A DNA stretch of 64,000 nt from JAGVSR01 sp033765145. GTDB taxonomy: Bacteria > Pseudomonadota > Alphaproteobacteria > Rhizobiales > Hyphomicrobiaceae. The first letter of the stretch is position 1, and each line of letters opens with the position of its first letter. Below are positions 39,728-49,102 of the stretch, piece after piece. A program made the position numbers and the translations under genes. The stretch spans positions 124,001-188,000 of the forward strand of contig JANRIH010000020.1 in the NCBI GenBank assembly GCA_033765145.1. The letters are read 5' to 3'. The notes under the pieces were generated by a model. It saw only the letters and a program-made list of their open reading frames with translations. It was not told the DNA's origin and made no database searches.

Positions 39728-41782
39728 ATGCTCGGGCAATCGTCGACAGAAGCGCCGCCCTCCTCGCTCGAGGACAGCTCGATCGGACGCATCGTCTCGG
39801 TGACGGGATCGAAGGCGATCGTGATGCTCGACGGCCCGCAGGCAGGCGGCATGCGCAATGTCGCCGATCGCCCGGAGATGGGAACGCTGCTCGCGATCGA
39901 CACCGCAAACACCGTGGTTCTGGCGATCGTCTCTGCACTGAGTGTTCCGGTGCCCTCGCAGCGCGACGGTGACAACGAAATCTGGATCGCCGAATTGGGA
40001 CTCGTCGGCGAGTTGTGGAAGGGCTTCGGCGGCAAGCCGCCGAAGTTCAATCGCGGCGTCACGGTCTATCCCGGCCTCGGCGACCGCGTCCGCGTTGCGT
40101 CGAAGGCCGAACTCACACACTCATTCTGCGGTTCGGACGAGCGCACGGTCAGCGTTGGACACATCCGGCAGGATTCGAGCATCGCAGCCCGCGTTCGCGT
40201 CGACGAACTCCTCGGCAAGCACTTCGCTATTCTCGGCACCACGGGCACCGGCAAATCGTGCACGACGGCGCTCATCCTGCGCTCGATCCTCGAAGAGCAT
40301 CCGGCCGCGCACATCGTACTTCTCGACCCGCACAACGAATATGCGACGGCGTTCGGCGAATGGGCCGAGGTGATCAGCCCGTGGAACATGCAGCTGCCGC
40401 TGTGGCTCTTGAACTTCGAGGAAGTCGTCGAAGTGCTCGTCTGTGACCACGAGCGCAAGCACGAGATCGAAGTTCTGCAGGAACTCATTCCGCTCGCGAA
40501 AGCACGCTACAGCGCCGGTCGCGCGGCCGAGAGCCAAAAGCTGCGGCGCGGGGTCGTCGATACGGGCCGCTTCACGGTCGACACGCCGGTTCCCTATCGC
40601 GTTTCGGACCTCACGGGTCTCATCGACGAACGTATGGGCAAGCTGGAGAACAAGAAGGACCTGACGCCCTACCGGAACCTCAAGGCGCGCATCGACACGA
40701 TTTCTCAGGACGGGCGCTACGCGTTCATGTTCGGATCGCTCACCGTCTATGACGGCATGGCCCAGATCCTGTCGCGCATCTTCCGCGTGCCGGTCAACAA
40801 CAAGCCGATTACCATTCTGGAACTGACCGGCATTCCGACCGAAATCGTCAACGTCGTGGTGTCGGTTCTCTGCCGCATGACGTTCGATTTTGCGCTCTGG
40901 AGCGAGGGACAGGTGCCCGTCACGCTCGTCTGCGAGGAAGCGCACCGCTATGTGCCGCTCAATCCGAACCTCGGGTTCGAGCCGTGCAAGCGCGCGATCG
41001 CCAAGATCGCCAAGGAAGGCCGCAAGTACGGCGCCTCGCTCTGCATCGTGACCCAGCGCCCCGCGGAAATTGATCCGACAATCCTTTCACAATGCAACAC
41101 CGTCTTCGCGCTCCGCATGTCGAACGACCGCGACCAGGCCATCGTTCAGTCGGCGATCGCCGATACGGGCTCCGGTCTTCTGGAATTCCTGCCCGCCCTC
41201 GGGCAACGCGAGGCCATCGCGTTCGGCGACGGCGTCGCGCTGCCCGTCCGAATCAAGTTCAACGAGCTGCCGAAGGACAAGCTGCCGCGCTCCTCGACGG
41301 CGCGCTTTTCCGAGAAGTGGCAGGCCTCGCTCGGCGACGAGAACTTCCTCGATCAGGTGGTCGAGCGTTGGCGTGGCGCGGGAACCGGGCCCGGCGTCGA
41401 CCAGACGCAACAGGCGGCGATGCTCGCCGAAGCGATGGGCATCGCCGGATCGTCGCGCAGTCAGCCCCAGCCGAGCGCCTCACACCAAGGTCATGGGGAA
41501 CCGGCCGTTCCGCACACCGTCCATGAACACGCCACTCCCGCCGCCGACGCCCCTTCGCGCCTCGGCGGAGGTCTGAGCGCCCTTCGCCGGGAGGCCGCTT
41601 CCCAGCCTCATACGCCGCCCGCTCAGGCGTCTCCGCTGTCGCGACTTGGCGCGGGCTCTTTGCTCCGCCGTGACGCCGCTCCGCGTCCGGAGACGGCGCC
41701 ACAACCAGCACCTCAGGCGGACGCCGCGGGGCATCGCGCATCGTTGCGTGACCGGCTTCTGCGGCCTGCGCCTCGGGCCTAG
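39728..41782 (+). CDS. HerA-like DNA translocase ATPase
   Basis: A 684-residue hexameric-type ATPase. N-terminal HAS-barrel region (GRIVSVTGSKAIVMLDG), then the DUF87 ATPase core: Walker A GTTGTGKSC at about residue 170, LLDPHNEYATAF, Walker B VTLVCEEAHRYV with the catalytic Glu, KIAKEGRKYGASLCIVTQRPAEIDPTILSQCNTVFALRM, arginine-finger region. The C-terminal 150 residues are Pro/Ala/His rich and probably disordered. Bacterial HerA can work with a NurA nuclease or in defence gene pairs; no such partner is beside it here, so DNA repair or translocation is only inferred. Confidence 0.88.
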   Translation: MLGQSSTEAPPSSLEDSSIGRIVSVTGSKAIVMLDGPQAGGMRNVADRPEMGTLLAIDTANTVVLAIVSALSVPVPSQRDGDNEIWIAELGLVGELWKGFGGKPPKFNRGVTVYPGLGDRVRVASKAELTHSFCGSDERTVSVGHIRQDSSIAARVRVDELLGKHFAILGTTGTGKSCTTALILRSILEEHPAAHIVLLDPHNEYATAFGEWAEVISPWNMQLPLWLLNFEEVVEVLVCDHERKHEIEVLQELIPLAKARYSAGRAAESQKLRRGVVDTGRFTVDTPVPYRVSDLTGLIDERMGKLENKKDLTPYRNLKARIDTISQDGRYAFMFGSLTVYDGMAQILSRIFRVPVNNKPITILELTGIPTEIVNVVVSVLCRMTFDFALWSEGQVPVTLVCEEAHRYVPLNPNLGFEPCKRAIAKIAKEGRKYGASLCIVTQRPAEIDPTILSQCNTVFALRMSNDRDQAIVQSAIADTGSGLLEFLPALGQREAIAFGDGVALPVRIKFNELPKDKLPRSSTARFSEKWQASLGDENFLDQVVERWRGAGTGPGVDQTQQAAMLAEAMGIAGSSRSQPQPSASHQGHGEPAVPHTVHEHATPAADAPSRLGGGLSALRREAASQPHTPPAQASPLSRLGAGSLLRRDAAPRPETAPQPAPQADAAGHRASLRDRLLRPAPRA

Positions 41783-41803
41783 CTCGAGCTTTGCACGAGC
41801 AAT

Positions 41804-42709
41804 TCAGCGCCGCGGCTCGTTCGTCCTCAAATCCACGACGCGTGGCGGCGTGCCCGCCTTGGCATCCTCCTCCGCCCGAGGTGGGACCTCGTCTGACGCT
41901 TCTCGGGCTGCCACTTCCGACGCTGCCCTGTGACGCCGCCAGGACAGCGGCAGCAGCAAAAGGTAGATCAGCGCTGTCAGAGTCAGAGCCTCGTAGGGAT
42001 ACGTGACGAGGCACGCGACGTAGCCGATCGCGAGCATGAAGGCGGGCATCACCCACTCGCGCGCGATCCGCTCTCCGATAAGTTTTCCCGAGAACGTCGG
42101 CACGGTCGAGACCATGAGCACCGCCACCACGACCGTATAGGCCACGCTCGCCATCATCGCCGGCTTCATCTCGGCGAGGCCGAGACCCAGTTGATGGAGA
42201 TAGAACGGCAGGAGCACGATGATGGCCGCGGCCGGCGTTGGGACGCCTACGAAGTACCCTGTCTGCCAGCGCGGTTTGACATCGTCGGCGGAGACGTTGA
42301 AGCGCGCGAGGCGCAGCGCGGATGCGAGCGCAAAAATCATGACTGCGATCCAGCCCGAGTTCTTCACCTCTCCGAACCCCCACGTGAAGAGGAGAAAGGC
42401 CGGCGCGACGCCGAAGTTCACGAAATCCGCGAGGCTATCCAGTTCCGCACCGAAGCGCGAGGAGGCCTTCAGAAGTCGCGCAATGCGCCCGTCGATGCCG
42501 TCGAGCAGTGCCGCAAATACGATGGCGGCGAGTGCCAAGTCCCACCTGCCTTCGATCGACATGCGGATGGATGTCAGACCGGCGCAGAGACCAAGCAGAG
42601 TGAAGAAATTCGGCACCAGCATGCGGGCTGGAATGCGCGTCTCCTTGAACAGAGGACGTCGTCGCAGTCGTTTTGCACGCGAGGCGAGGCGGGGAAAAAC
42701 GGGGTCCAT
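41804..42709 (-). CDS. pssA: CDP-diacylglycerol-serine O-phosphatidyltransferase
   Basis: Makes phosphatidylserine from CDP-diacylglycerol and serine in the inner membrane. The CDP-alcohol transferase signature is complete: D70-G-I-D-G-R-I-A-R, then G-A-E-L-D91-S-L-A-D95. It has about eight membrane segments and the C-terminal tail is charged and Pro rich. ATG 42709 has AGGAG seven bases upstream. Its partner psd lies 37 bases upstream on the same strand. Confidence 0.95.
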   Translation of the reverse strand: MDPVFPRLASRAKRLRRRPLFKETRIPARMLVPNFFTLLGLCAGLTSIRMSIEGRWDLALAAIVFAALLDGIDGRIARLLKASSRFGAELDSLADFVNFGVAPAFLLFTWGFGEVKNSGWIAVMIFALASALRLARFNVSADDVKPRWQTGYFVGVPTPAAAIIVLLPFYLHQLGLGLAEMKPAMMASVAYTVVVAVLMVSTVPTFSGKLIGERIAREWVMPAFMLAIGYVACLVTYPYEALTLTALIYLLLLPLSWRRHRAASEVAAREASDEVPPRAEEDAKAGTPPRVVDLRTNEPRR

Positions 42710-42746
42710 GTCGCACTCCTTTCTCGCCGCCCGGCCTTTGGCCTGA

Positions 42747-43460
42747 TCAGGTGCGGCGCGCCTCACGCTCGGGCTCATCGGACTTCATGTCTGCCAAGAT
42801 CGTCTCGCCAGCGACGGCACGCTGCCCGACGGCGACGAGCGCCGTTCGCCCGGCGGGCAAGTAGGTATCGACGCGGGAGCCGAAGCGGATGAGGCCGAAC
42901 CGCTCGCCGATGCCGACCGCATCGCCTTCGGATGCGAACGTCACGATCCGGCGCGCGACGAAGCCCGCGATCTGCACGACACCGATGCTTGTTCCGGAAG
43001 ATGTCTCGATCACGAGTGCGCGGCGCTCGTTGTCCTCACTCGCCTTGTCGAGTTCGGCATTGAGGAACAGCCCGGGAATGTAGACGGAGCGACGGATGCG
43101 GCCCGCGACCGGCGCGCGATTGATGTGGACGTCGAAGACGGACAGGAAGATAGAGATGCGCGTCAGCGGGGTGGTTCCGAGATCGAGCTCGGATGGGGGC
43201 GTGACAACCTCGATTGCCGAGATGCGGCCATCGGCAGGGGCGACGACAAGGCCATCGCGCAGCGGCACGACACGCTCGGGGTCACGGAAGAAATAGGCGA
43301 TGTAGAGTGTCGCGCCCGCCGCGATCCATCCGAGCGGGTCCCAGACGAAGAAACCGACCAGCGCGACCACGGCTGCTACGCCCAAGAACTTGTGCCCGTC
43401 CGGGTGGACGGGCACGAATGCGTTCCAGATCGAATCGAGAAGGCTCCGGTCGGCGGACAC
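42747..43460 (-). CDS. psd: Phosphatidylserine decarboxylase proenzyme
   Basis: Decarboxylates phosphatidylserine to phosphatidylethanolamine, using a pyruvoyl group formed by self-cleavage. The cleavage site is G194-S195 in IRFGSRVDTY. The N-terminal part has a hydrophobic hairpin (FLGVAAVVALVGFFVWDPLG) and the HINRAPVAGRI motif. GTG start with GGGGAG ten bases upstream; length 237 is typical for the short alphaproteobacterial form. Operon with pssA. Confidence 0.95.
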   Translation of the reverse strand: MSADRSLLDSIWNAFVPVHPDGHKFLGVAAVVALVGFFVWDPLGWIAAGATLYIAYFFRDPERVVPLRDGLVVAPADGRISAIEVVTPPSELDLGTTPLTRISIFLSVFDVHINRAPVAGRIRRSVYIPGLFLNAELDKASEDNERRALVIETSSGTSIGVVQIAGFVARRIVTFASEGDAVGIGERFGLIRFGSRVDTYLPAGRTALVAVGQRAVAGETILADMKSDEPEREARRT

Positions 43461-43480
43461 GTCGTGCGTTCTCCCCAGGA

Positions 43481-44962
43481 TCAGAACGGAAGTGCCACGA
43501 AGCGCGTGTCGCCCTTCGCGTCCTCGACCAGCAGGAGAACCTGCTTTCCGCCACTCTTTTTCACTTTGTCGATGGCGCGCTCGAGATCTGCCGTGCTCTC
43601 AATGCTCTCCTGCTGCGCCTCGACGATGACATCGCCCGGCTTGATGTTTTTCGCGGCGGCGGGGCTATCGGGCGCGATGGCGCCTACGATCAGGCCTTTG
43701 ACCTTGGCGTCGAAACCCAGCTCCTTGCGGAGGTCGTCGGTTAACGGCTTCAGCGTGAGGCCGAGGATGGAGGCGGGCGGGGCAGGAGCATTCTCCTCAT
43801 CCGGCACGGCGGTCGGCGCGATGTCGTCATCCTCCAGGCGTCCGACGACGACATCGAGAGACTTGCGCTCGCCGGCTCGCAAGAGTTCGACCGGGACCGA
43901 TTGCCCGATCGGGGCCTGTGCGACAAGGCGGGGCAGGCCACGCATGGTCGTGACGTCCTTGCCGTCGAACTTCAGAATGACGTCTCCGACAACGATGCCG
44001 CTCTTTGCGGCCGGGCTTTCGGGCGTCACGCCGGCGACGAGGGCTCCGGTGCTCGACGGCACGCCGAGACTTTCGGCAATGTCCTCGGTCACGGTCTGGA
44101 TCTTGACGCCGAGCCAGCCGCGGCGCACCTCTCCGAATTCCTTCAACTGTCTCACGACGGACTGCACCGTGTCGGACGGCACAGAGAAGCCGATGCCGAT
44201 CGAGCCGCCGGTCGGGGAAATGATCGCGGTGTTCACGCCGATTACCGCGCCATCCATGTTGAAGAGCGGACCACCCGAATTGCCGCGGTTGATCGCGGCG
44301 TCGGTCTGGATGAAATCGTCGTACGGGCCCGAGTTGATGTCGCGCTGTTTCGCGGAGATGATGCCGACGGAGACGGACCCACCCAAACCGAACGGGTTGC
44401 CGATCGCCATCACCCAATCGCCGACCTTCATGGCTTCCGACGAGCCGAAGGAGACCTGGGGCAACGGCTTCGGAGGCGTGACCTTTAGAAGCGCTATGTC
44501 GCTCTTGCTGTCGCGTCCCAAGACTTTGTCGACCTTCAGCTTCGAGCCGTCCTGGAAATTGATGACAATCTCGTCTGCGCCTTCGATCACGTGATTGTTG
44601 GTGACGACGAGGCCTTCGGTGCCGTCAATGACGAAGCCCGAGCCGAGTGACGACACCTTGCGCTCGGCACCCGGTCCGCGCCCGCCTCGCTTATTGAAGA
44701 AGTCCTCGAAAAAGTCCTCGAACGGCGACCCTTTCGGCACCTGCGGAAGCGGAACGCCGTCCATGCTCTTCGCAATCTGGGTCGTCGAGATATTGACGAC
44801 CGCGCCACTCAGGCGGTCGGCCAGGGGGGCGAGCGACTGCGGGCCTTCTCGGAACGCGCTGGCCTTCTCGGCAACGATCGCGGCACTGCCGATCAGTGAA
44901 CAGGTCGCAACGGCAATAGCGGCGGCGGTCCGGCGGAGCGGTTTCTCGGGCTTCGGCGTCAT
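43481..44962 (-). CDS. DegP/HtrA-family periplasmic serine protease
   Basis: Envelope quality-control protease. Signal peptide (AAAIAVATCSLIGSAAIVAEKASA) then the trypsin-like domain with the triad His124 (TNNHVIEG), Asp155 (SDIALLK) and Ser229 (GNSGGPLF), and two PDZ domains (RRGWLGVKIQTVTEDIAESLG and LGLTLKPLTDDLRKELG). Length 493 fits Do-type proteases such as DegP/MucD. ATG 44962 has GGAG about eight bases upstream; the frame is open further but without a better start. It is the downstream member of the run hflK-hflC-DUF2065-degP, with about 110 bases before it. Confidence 0.93.
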   Translation of the reverse strand: MTPKPEKPLRRTAAAIAVATCSLIGSAAIVAEKASAFREGPQSLAPLADRLSGAVVNISTTQIAKSMDGVPLPQVPKGSPFEDFFEDFFNKRGGRGPGAERKVSSLGSGFVIDGTEGLVVTNNHVIEGADEIVINFQDGSKLKVDKVLGRDSKSDIALLKVTPPKPLPQVSFGSSEAMKVGDWVMAIGNPFGLGGSVSVGIISAKQRDINSGPYDDFIQTDAAINRGNSGGPLFNMDGAVIGVNTAIISPTGGSIGIGFSVPSDTVQSVVRQLKEFGEVRRGWLGVKIQTVTEDIAESLGVPSSTGALVAGVTPESPAAKSGIVVGDVILKFDGKDVTTMRGLPRLVAQAPIGQSVPVELLRAGERKSLDVVVGRLEDDDIAPTAVPDEENAPAPPASILGLTLKPLTDDLRKELGFDAKVKGLIVGAIAPDSPAAAKNIKPGDVIVEAQQESIESTADLERAIDKVKKSGGKQVLLLVEDAKGDTRFVALPF

Positions 44963-45073
44963 TTGAAACTCCAGGGCAGCGATCCGCACAGCGTTGTTCG
45001 GCCAGATGTGAGGCGAGAGGGGCGAGATTGATGGTCGCAAGTCTCGGCTGTCAACGCGGCGCCTTCACGGCAG

Positions 45074-45259
45074 TCAACCGCGGATCAACCAGACGATGCC
45101 GACTCCCGCCGCAACGGCACCCCATGCGAACGCCTGGAGTGTCGCGGGCGGGGTATCGCTCACCATTTCGAGCGCGCGCTTCGCGAAGCCCGGAACGAGG
45201 GCCCATATGAGGCCCTCGAACACCAGCATCAAACCCAGCGCAACGATCAGGTCGGACAT
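45074..45259 (-). CDS. DUF2065 family small membrane protein
   Basis: A 61-residue protein with two membrane segments (LIVALGLMLVFEGLIWALVPG and AFAWGAVAAGVGIVWLI). The FEGLIWALVPGFAKRALEMV pattern is that of DUF2065/YjeT. It lies between hflC (26 bases) and degP on the same strand, the usual position in alphaproteobacteria, suggesting a role with HflKC or envelope quality control. Function unknown. Confidence 0.88.
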   Translation of the reverse strand: MSDLIVALGLMLVFEGLIWALVPGFAKRALEMVSDTPPATLQAFAWGAVAAGVGIVWLIRG

Positions 45260-45285
45260 GGCCGCCTAGCCCACGCGAGCGACGA

Positions 45286-46170
45286 TCACGGGCGCGGTGC
45301 TGCCGCCGCGCCCGCCGGGTCATTGAAGTACTTGAAGAACGGGCTATCCGGCGAGAGGATGAGGCGCGTATCTCCCGATTTGATGGCTGCCTCGTAGGCC
45401 TGCATCGAACGGTAGAAGGCGAAGAAGTCCGGATCGCGGCCGAAGGCGTCCGCGAAGATGCGGTTGCGGTCGGCGTCACCCTCGCCGCGCAATTCCTCGC
45501 CCTTGCGGGTCGCGTCGGCCTTGAGAACGGTCACCTCTCGATCAGCGGTCGCGCGAATGCGGTTCGCTTCGGCGGTGCCCTGGGAACGGAACTCGGCCGC
45601 CTCGCGCTCGCGTTCCGCGCGCATGCGGTCAAACACGCTCTTGGCGTTCTGCTCGGGAAGATCCGCGCGCTTGATGCGGACGTCGATGACCTCGAGGCCG
45701 AGCTTCGCGCCCTCGATGTTCACCTGTTTGGCGATGCGCCCCATCAGTTCTTCGCGCTTGTCGCGCACGATGTCCTGGAACGAGACCGCGCCAAGAACGC
45801 CGCGGAGCGACGATTCGATGATCGGACCGAGCCGCGAACGCACCGCGCCGTCGAAGCGGAGCGTCTGATAGAACTTCAACGGATCGACGATGCGGTAGCG
45901 CGCGAAAGCATCGACTACGAGGCGCTTCTGGTCGATCGCGGTCAATTCCTGCGGGCTCGTGTCGAGATCGAGCACGCGCTTCTCGAAGATGTCGACCGTA
46001 TCGACGATCGGAAGTTTCCAATTGAGACCGGGCTCGCGGATGACCTGGATCGGCTGTCCGAAACGCAGCACCAGCGCTTGCTCGTTCTGGTGAACGATGA
46101 ACGCCGAGGCGTAGAGCGCGGCGCCGGCGCCGAGTGCAAGGACGAAGAGGAGACCGAGGAACGTCCGCAT
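45286..46170 (-). CDS. hflC: Membrane protease modulator HflC
   Basis: Forms with HflK a large complex that encloses FtsH and limits its access to membrane substrates. A single N-terminal membrane anchor (LGLLFVLALGAGAALYASAF) is followed by a Band-7/SPFH domain (EQALVLRFGQPIQVIREPGLNWKLP) and a long helical region rich in Arg/Glu/Ala (RMRAEREREAAEFRSQGTAEA). ATG 46170 is two bases after the hflK stop and has GGGAGGGA upstream. Length 294 is normal. Confidence 0.95.
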   Translation of the reverse strand: MRTFLGLLFVLALGAGAALYASAFIVHQNEQALVLRFGQPIQVIREPGLNWKLPIVDTVDIFEKRVLDLDTSPQELTAIDQKRLVVDAFARYRIVDPLKFYQTLRFDGAVRSRLGPIIESSLRGVLGAVSFQDIVRDKREELMGRIAKQVNIEGAKLGLEVIDVRIKRADLPEQNAKSVFDRMRAEREREAAEFRSQGTAEANRIRATADREVTVLKADATRKGEELRGEGDADRNRIFADAFGRDPDFFAFYRSMQAYEAAIKSGDTRLILSPDSPFFKYFNDPAGAAAAPRP

Positions 46171-46172
46171 GA

Positions 46173-47345
46173 TCAGTTCCCTCCCGTGGGCGATGTGCCG
46201 CCAGCGGGCGGAGCCGCGCGGCGCTGGAGCTGGTCGAGGGGCAGGAACGGCACGACGCCCTGGCCGCCCTTCGAGTTGTCGAGGATGATCTTGTCGGTGC
46301 CGCCGAGGACGCGCTCCATCGTCTCGAGGAACATGCGTTGTCGCGTCACGTCAGGCGCCTTCTTGTATTCCTCGTAGACCTTCAAGAAGCGTGCGGTTTG
46401 ACCGCTGGCCTCGGCGACCGTCTGCTGCTTGTACCCCTCGGCACCCTGAAGGATGCGCTCGGCCTCGCCCTTGGCTTCGTTGATGGACTTGTTGGCATAG
46501 GCGCTGGCCTGGTTCTGCAGCGTCTCCTTCTCGAGCCGCGCGGCCTGGACGGAGCGAAACGCCTCGATCACGTCGGAGGGCGGGTCGGACTTCTGCAACT
46601 GGACCTGATCGATGCGAATACCGGCTTTGTAGCGGTCGAGCGTGTCCTGCATGAGCTTCAGGACGCTTTGTTCGAGTTCCTGGCGCTTCTCGGTCAGGAT
46701 CGGCTGGATTTTGGATTTGCCGACGATCTCACGCATGGCGCTTTCCGCCACTTCCTTGACGGTGTTCTCAGGATTGCGAATGTTGAACAGGTATTCGGCC
46801 GCATCGCGGATGCGCCAGAAGACGACGAAGTCAATGTCGACGATGTTTTCGTCGCCGGTCAGCATCAGGCTTTCCTCACGCACGTCGGTCGTGCCGCCTG
46901 CGAAGCCTGCGCTCGACCCCGAGCCGCGAAAACCGACTTCCAAGATGCGCTGCTGGGTGACCTTCGGAAGCTGGACTTCCTCGATCGGGTAGGGGAGGCG
47001 GAAATGCAGGCCGGGCGGCTCCTGCCGGCTGAATTTGCCGAACTGCATGACGACGCCCAGTTCGTCGGTGTTGACCCGGAAGAAGAAGGCGTTCCAGACC
47101 AGGACGGCCACACCAACTGCAGCGGCCAAGAACAGGATCGGCCCCGGAAGGCCCGATCCGCCGCCCATGGCCTGCTTCATGCGGTCCTGGCTGCGTTTCA
47201 GCAGTTCTTCGAGGTCCGGGGGCTGATTGCGCCCGCCACCACCGCCTCCGCCTGGACCCTGACCCCAGGGACCCCCGCCACCTCCACCGCCGCCCCCGCT
47301 CTTCCAGCCGCCGCCACCGCCGCCACTCTGATTGCTCCAAGGCAT
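46173..47345 (-). CDS. hflK: FtsH modulator HflK
   Basis: Partner of HflC. The first 45 residues are a near-pure Gly/Pro/Trp/Gln tail, typical of alphaproteobacterial HflK; the anchor is about residues 68-90 (LPGPILFLAAAVGVAVLVWN), then the SPFH domain (VVMQFGKFSRQEPPGLHFRLPYPIEEV, NIVDIDFVVFWRIRDAAEYLFN) and the coiled-coil (KETLQNQASAYANKSINEAKGEAERI). The Gly-rich repeats are visible in DNA as C-rich plus-strand runs near 47230-47330. Confidence 0.95.
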   Translation of the reverse strand: MPWSNQSGGGGGGWKSGGGGGGGGGPWGQGPGGGGGGGRNQPPDLEELLKRSQDRMKQAMGGGSGLPGPILFLAAAVGVAVLVWNAFFFRVNTDELGVVMQFGKFSRQEPPGLHFRLPYPIEEVQLPKVTQQRILEVGFRGSGSSAGFAGGTTDVREESLMLTGDENIVDIDFVVFWRIRDAAEYLFNIRNPENTVKEVAESAMREIVGKSKIQPILTEKRQELEQSVLKLMQDTLDRYKAGIRIDQVQLQKSDPPSDVIEAFRSVQAARLEKETLQNQASAYANKSINEAKGEAERILQGAEGYKQQTVAEASGQTARFLKVYEEYKKAPDVTRQRMFLETMERVLGGTDKIILDNSKGGQGVVPFLPLDQLQRRAAPPAGGTSPTGGN

Positions 47346-47557
47346 CGTGCAAGCCCTTCGGGATTGGGGATTGAGCGGACCGCGCTCACGTTCGTTTCCG
47401 AGCGGCGTCCGAGTTGCATGCGCGTTGCGGCCGACCGGCTGCCGCGCGAGATGAGGCGCTTATAGGCGACAGGCGGATGCGACGCAAACATACCGAGCGG
47501 AATGTGGGATGCCCGCCAGTGGGTTCAAGTCATATCGGTTCGGCCGCGGACATCGGG

Positions 47558-48088
47558 TCACGCTGAGCGCCGCTCGAGAACGCGCAGTTCGGCGGGATAT
47601 TCGTCGCGCGGGGAGGGCGGAATGGCTTCGCGGGAGACTTCGGTCCATTCGGAGGGATCGAGTTCGGGGAACTGAATGTCGCCTTCGGGGGCGCCCTTGA
47701 CGGACGTCCAATAGATGCGATCGGCGATCGGCAAGGTCGCCGCGAAGATGTCCCCGCCACCAATGACCATCACTTCGTCCGATCCGCCCGTCCGCGCGAT
47801 GCCCCGCGCGAGGATCAGTGCTGCTTCGATGCTGTCCAGGACGGTCACGCCGTCGGCTGCGAACGCCGGATCGCGGGTCACGACGATATTGGTGCGGCCG
47901 TCGAGCGGGCGGCCGATGGACTGGAAGGTCCGCCGGCCCATGACGATGGGCTTGCCCATCGTAAGACGGCGGAAGGTCTTCAAGTCGGAGGGCATGCGCC
48001 AGGGCAGGCCGCCCTCGCGGCCGATGACGCCGTTCTCGGCGACGGCGACGATGAGGGAGAGGAGGGCTGAGCTTCCCGGACCGAACAT
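47558..48088 (-). CDS. folA: Dihydrofolate reductase
   Basis: Regenerates tetrahydrofolate consumed by thymidylate synthase. LSLIVAVAENGVIGREGGLPWRMPSDLKTF contains the substrate Asp and the LPW motif; KPIVMGRRTFQSIGRPLDGRTNIVVTRD binds NADPH, and VMVIGGGDIFAATL holds the GG turn. ATG 48088 (MFGPGSSALLSLI) has AGG close upstream and lies only eight bases from the thyA stop; a longer reading frame there simply covers thyA in another frame. 176 residues, normal. Confidence 0.95.
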   Translation of the reverse strand: MFGPGSSALLSLIVAVAENGVIGREGGLPWRMPSDLKTFRRLTMGKPIVMGRRTFQSIGRPLDGRTNIVVTRDPAFAADGVTVLDSIEAALILARGIARTGGSDEVMVIGGGDIFAATLPIADRIYWTSVKGAPEGDIQFPELDPSEWTEVSREAIPPSPRDEYPAELRVLERRSA

Positions 48089-48096
48089 GGCAACCT

Positions 48097-48912
48097 TCAA
48101 ACTGCGACGGACGCGGCGATGTGGGGGTGCGGGTCGTACCCAGTCAAGGCGACATGCTCGTAGCGGAAGTCGAAGATCGAGCGAACTGAGGGGTCGAGCG
48201 TCAGCTTCGGGAGCGGACGCGGGGTCCGCGAAAGCTGCAAGTCGGCCTGATCCAGATGATTGAGGTAGAGGTGCGCGTCGCCGAAGGTATGCACGAATTC
48301 TCCCGGCTCGAGGTCGGTGACCTGTGCCATCATCATGGTCAGAAGGGCATAGCTCGCGATGTTGAACGGGACGCCGAGGAACACGTCGGCCGAGCGCTGG
48401 TAGAGCTGGCAGGAGAGGCGCCTCTTGTGCCCGCCTTCGGCAGGGCCGTCGACATAGAACTGGAACAGGCAGTGGCAAGGCGCCAGCGCCATGGCCGGAA
48501 TGTCGGCCGGGTTCCATGCGCTGACGATCAAGCGGCGGCTGTCGGGGTCGGATTTCAGCTGGGCCACGACTTCCGAGATCTGATCGATCGTGCGGCCATC
48601 GGGCGCTGCCCAGGAGCGCCACTGCTTTCCATAGACGGGGCCCAGATTTCCCGCGGCATCCGCCCACTCGTCCCAGATGCCGACCCCATTGGCCTTCAGA
48701 TAGGCGATGTTGGTGTCGCCGGCGAGGAACCAGATCAACTCATGGACGATCGATTTCGTGTGCAGCTTCTTCGTCGTGACGAGCGGGAAACCCTCGCCGA
48801 GATCGAACCGCATCTGATGGCCAAAGACGGAGAGCGTGCCCGTCCCGGTGCGGTCGGCCTTACGCACGCCCTCGGTGCGCACGCGGCGGAGAAGGTTAAG
48901 ATACTGGTCCAT
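48097..48912 (-). CDS. thyA: Thymidylate synthase
   Basis: Makes dTMP from dUMP with methylene-tetrahydrofolate. Catalytic Cys146 is in MALAPCHCLFQFYVDG; other hallmarks are DRTGTGTLSVFGHQMRFDL, HELIWFLAGDTNI, YGKQWRSW, DPDSRRLIVSAWNP and SCQLYQRSADVFLGVPFNIASYA. Length 271 and sequence are those of the classical ThyA. Operon with folA. Confidence 0.97.
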   Translation of the reverse strand: MDQYLNLLRRVRTEGVRKADRTGTGTLSVFGHQMRFDLGEGFPLVTTKKLHTKSIVHELIWFLAGDTNIAYLKANGVGIWDEWADAAGNLGPVYGKQWRSWAAPDGRTIDQISEVVAQLKSDPDSRRLIVSAWNPADIPAMALAPCHCLFQFYVDGPAEGGHKRRLSCQLYQRSADVFLGVPFNIASYALLTMMMAQVTDLEPGEFVHTFGDAHLYLNHLDQADLQLSRTPRPLPKLTLDPSVRSIFDFRYEHVALTGYDPHPHIAASVAV

Positions 48913-49102
48913 GGACTGGTGGTAGCGCGATTCCTTTCAATTGGCGCCCTCACAACCGGCCGCCACGAAGAGTCTAACACAGAGCTTTCACCGAGCTTCA
49001 CTCAGTCGCGAAGAGCGCTCGCGTGAGAAAAATCTATAGACTTCAAAGAGTTTCAAGTAAGATATGTTGGCATCAAGCACTCCATTTTCATGAGGCAAAC
49101 CG

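Noticed and set aside
39728..41782. HerA gene as part of an antiphage system
   Set aside because: No Sir2, DUF4297, nuclease or other defence gene adjoins; neighbours are a kinase and lipid-synthesis genes.
43125..44594. Long plus-strand frame across psd and degP
   Set aside because: Antisense to two well-supported genes, no family resemblance.
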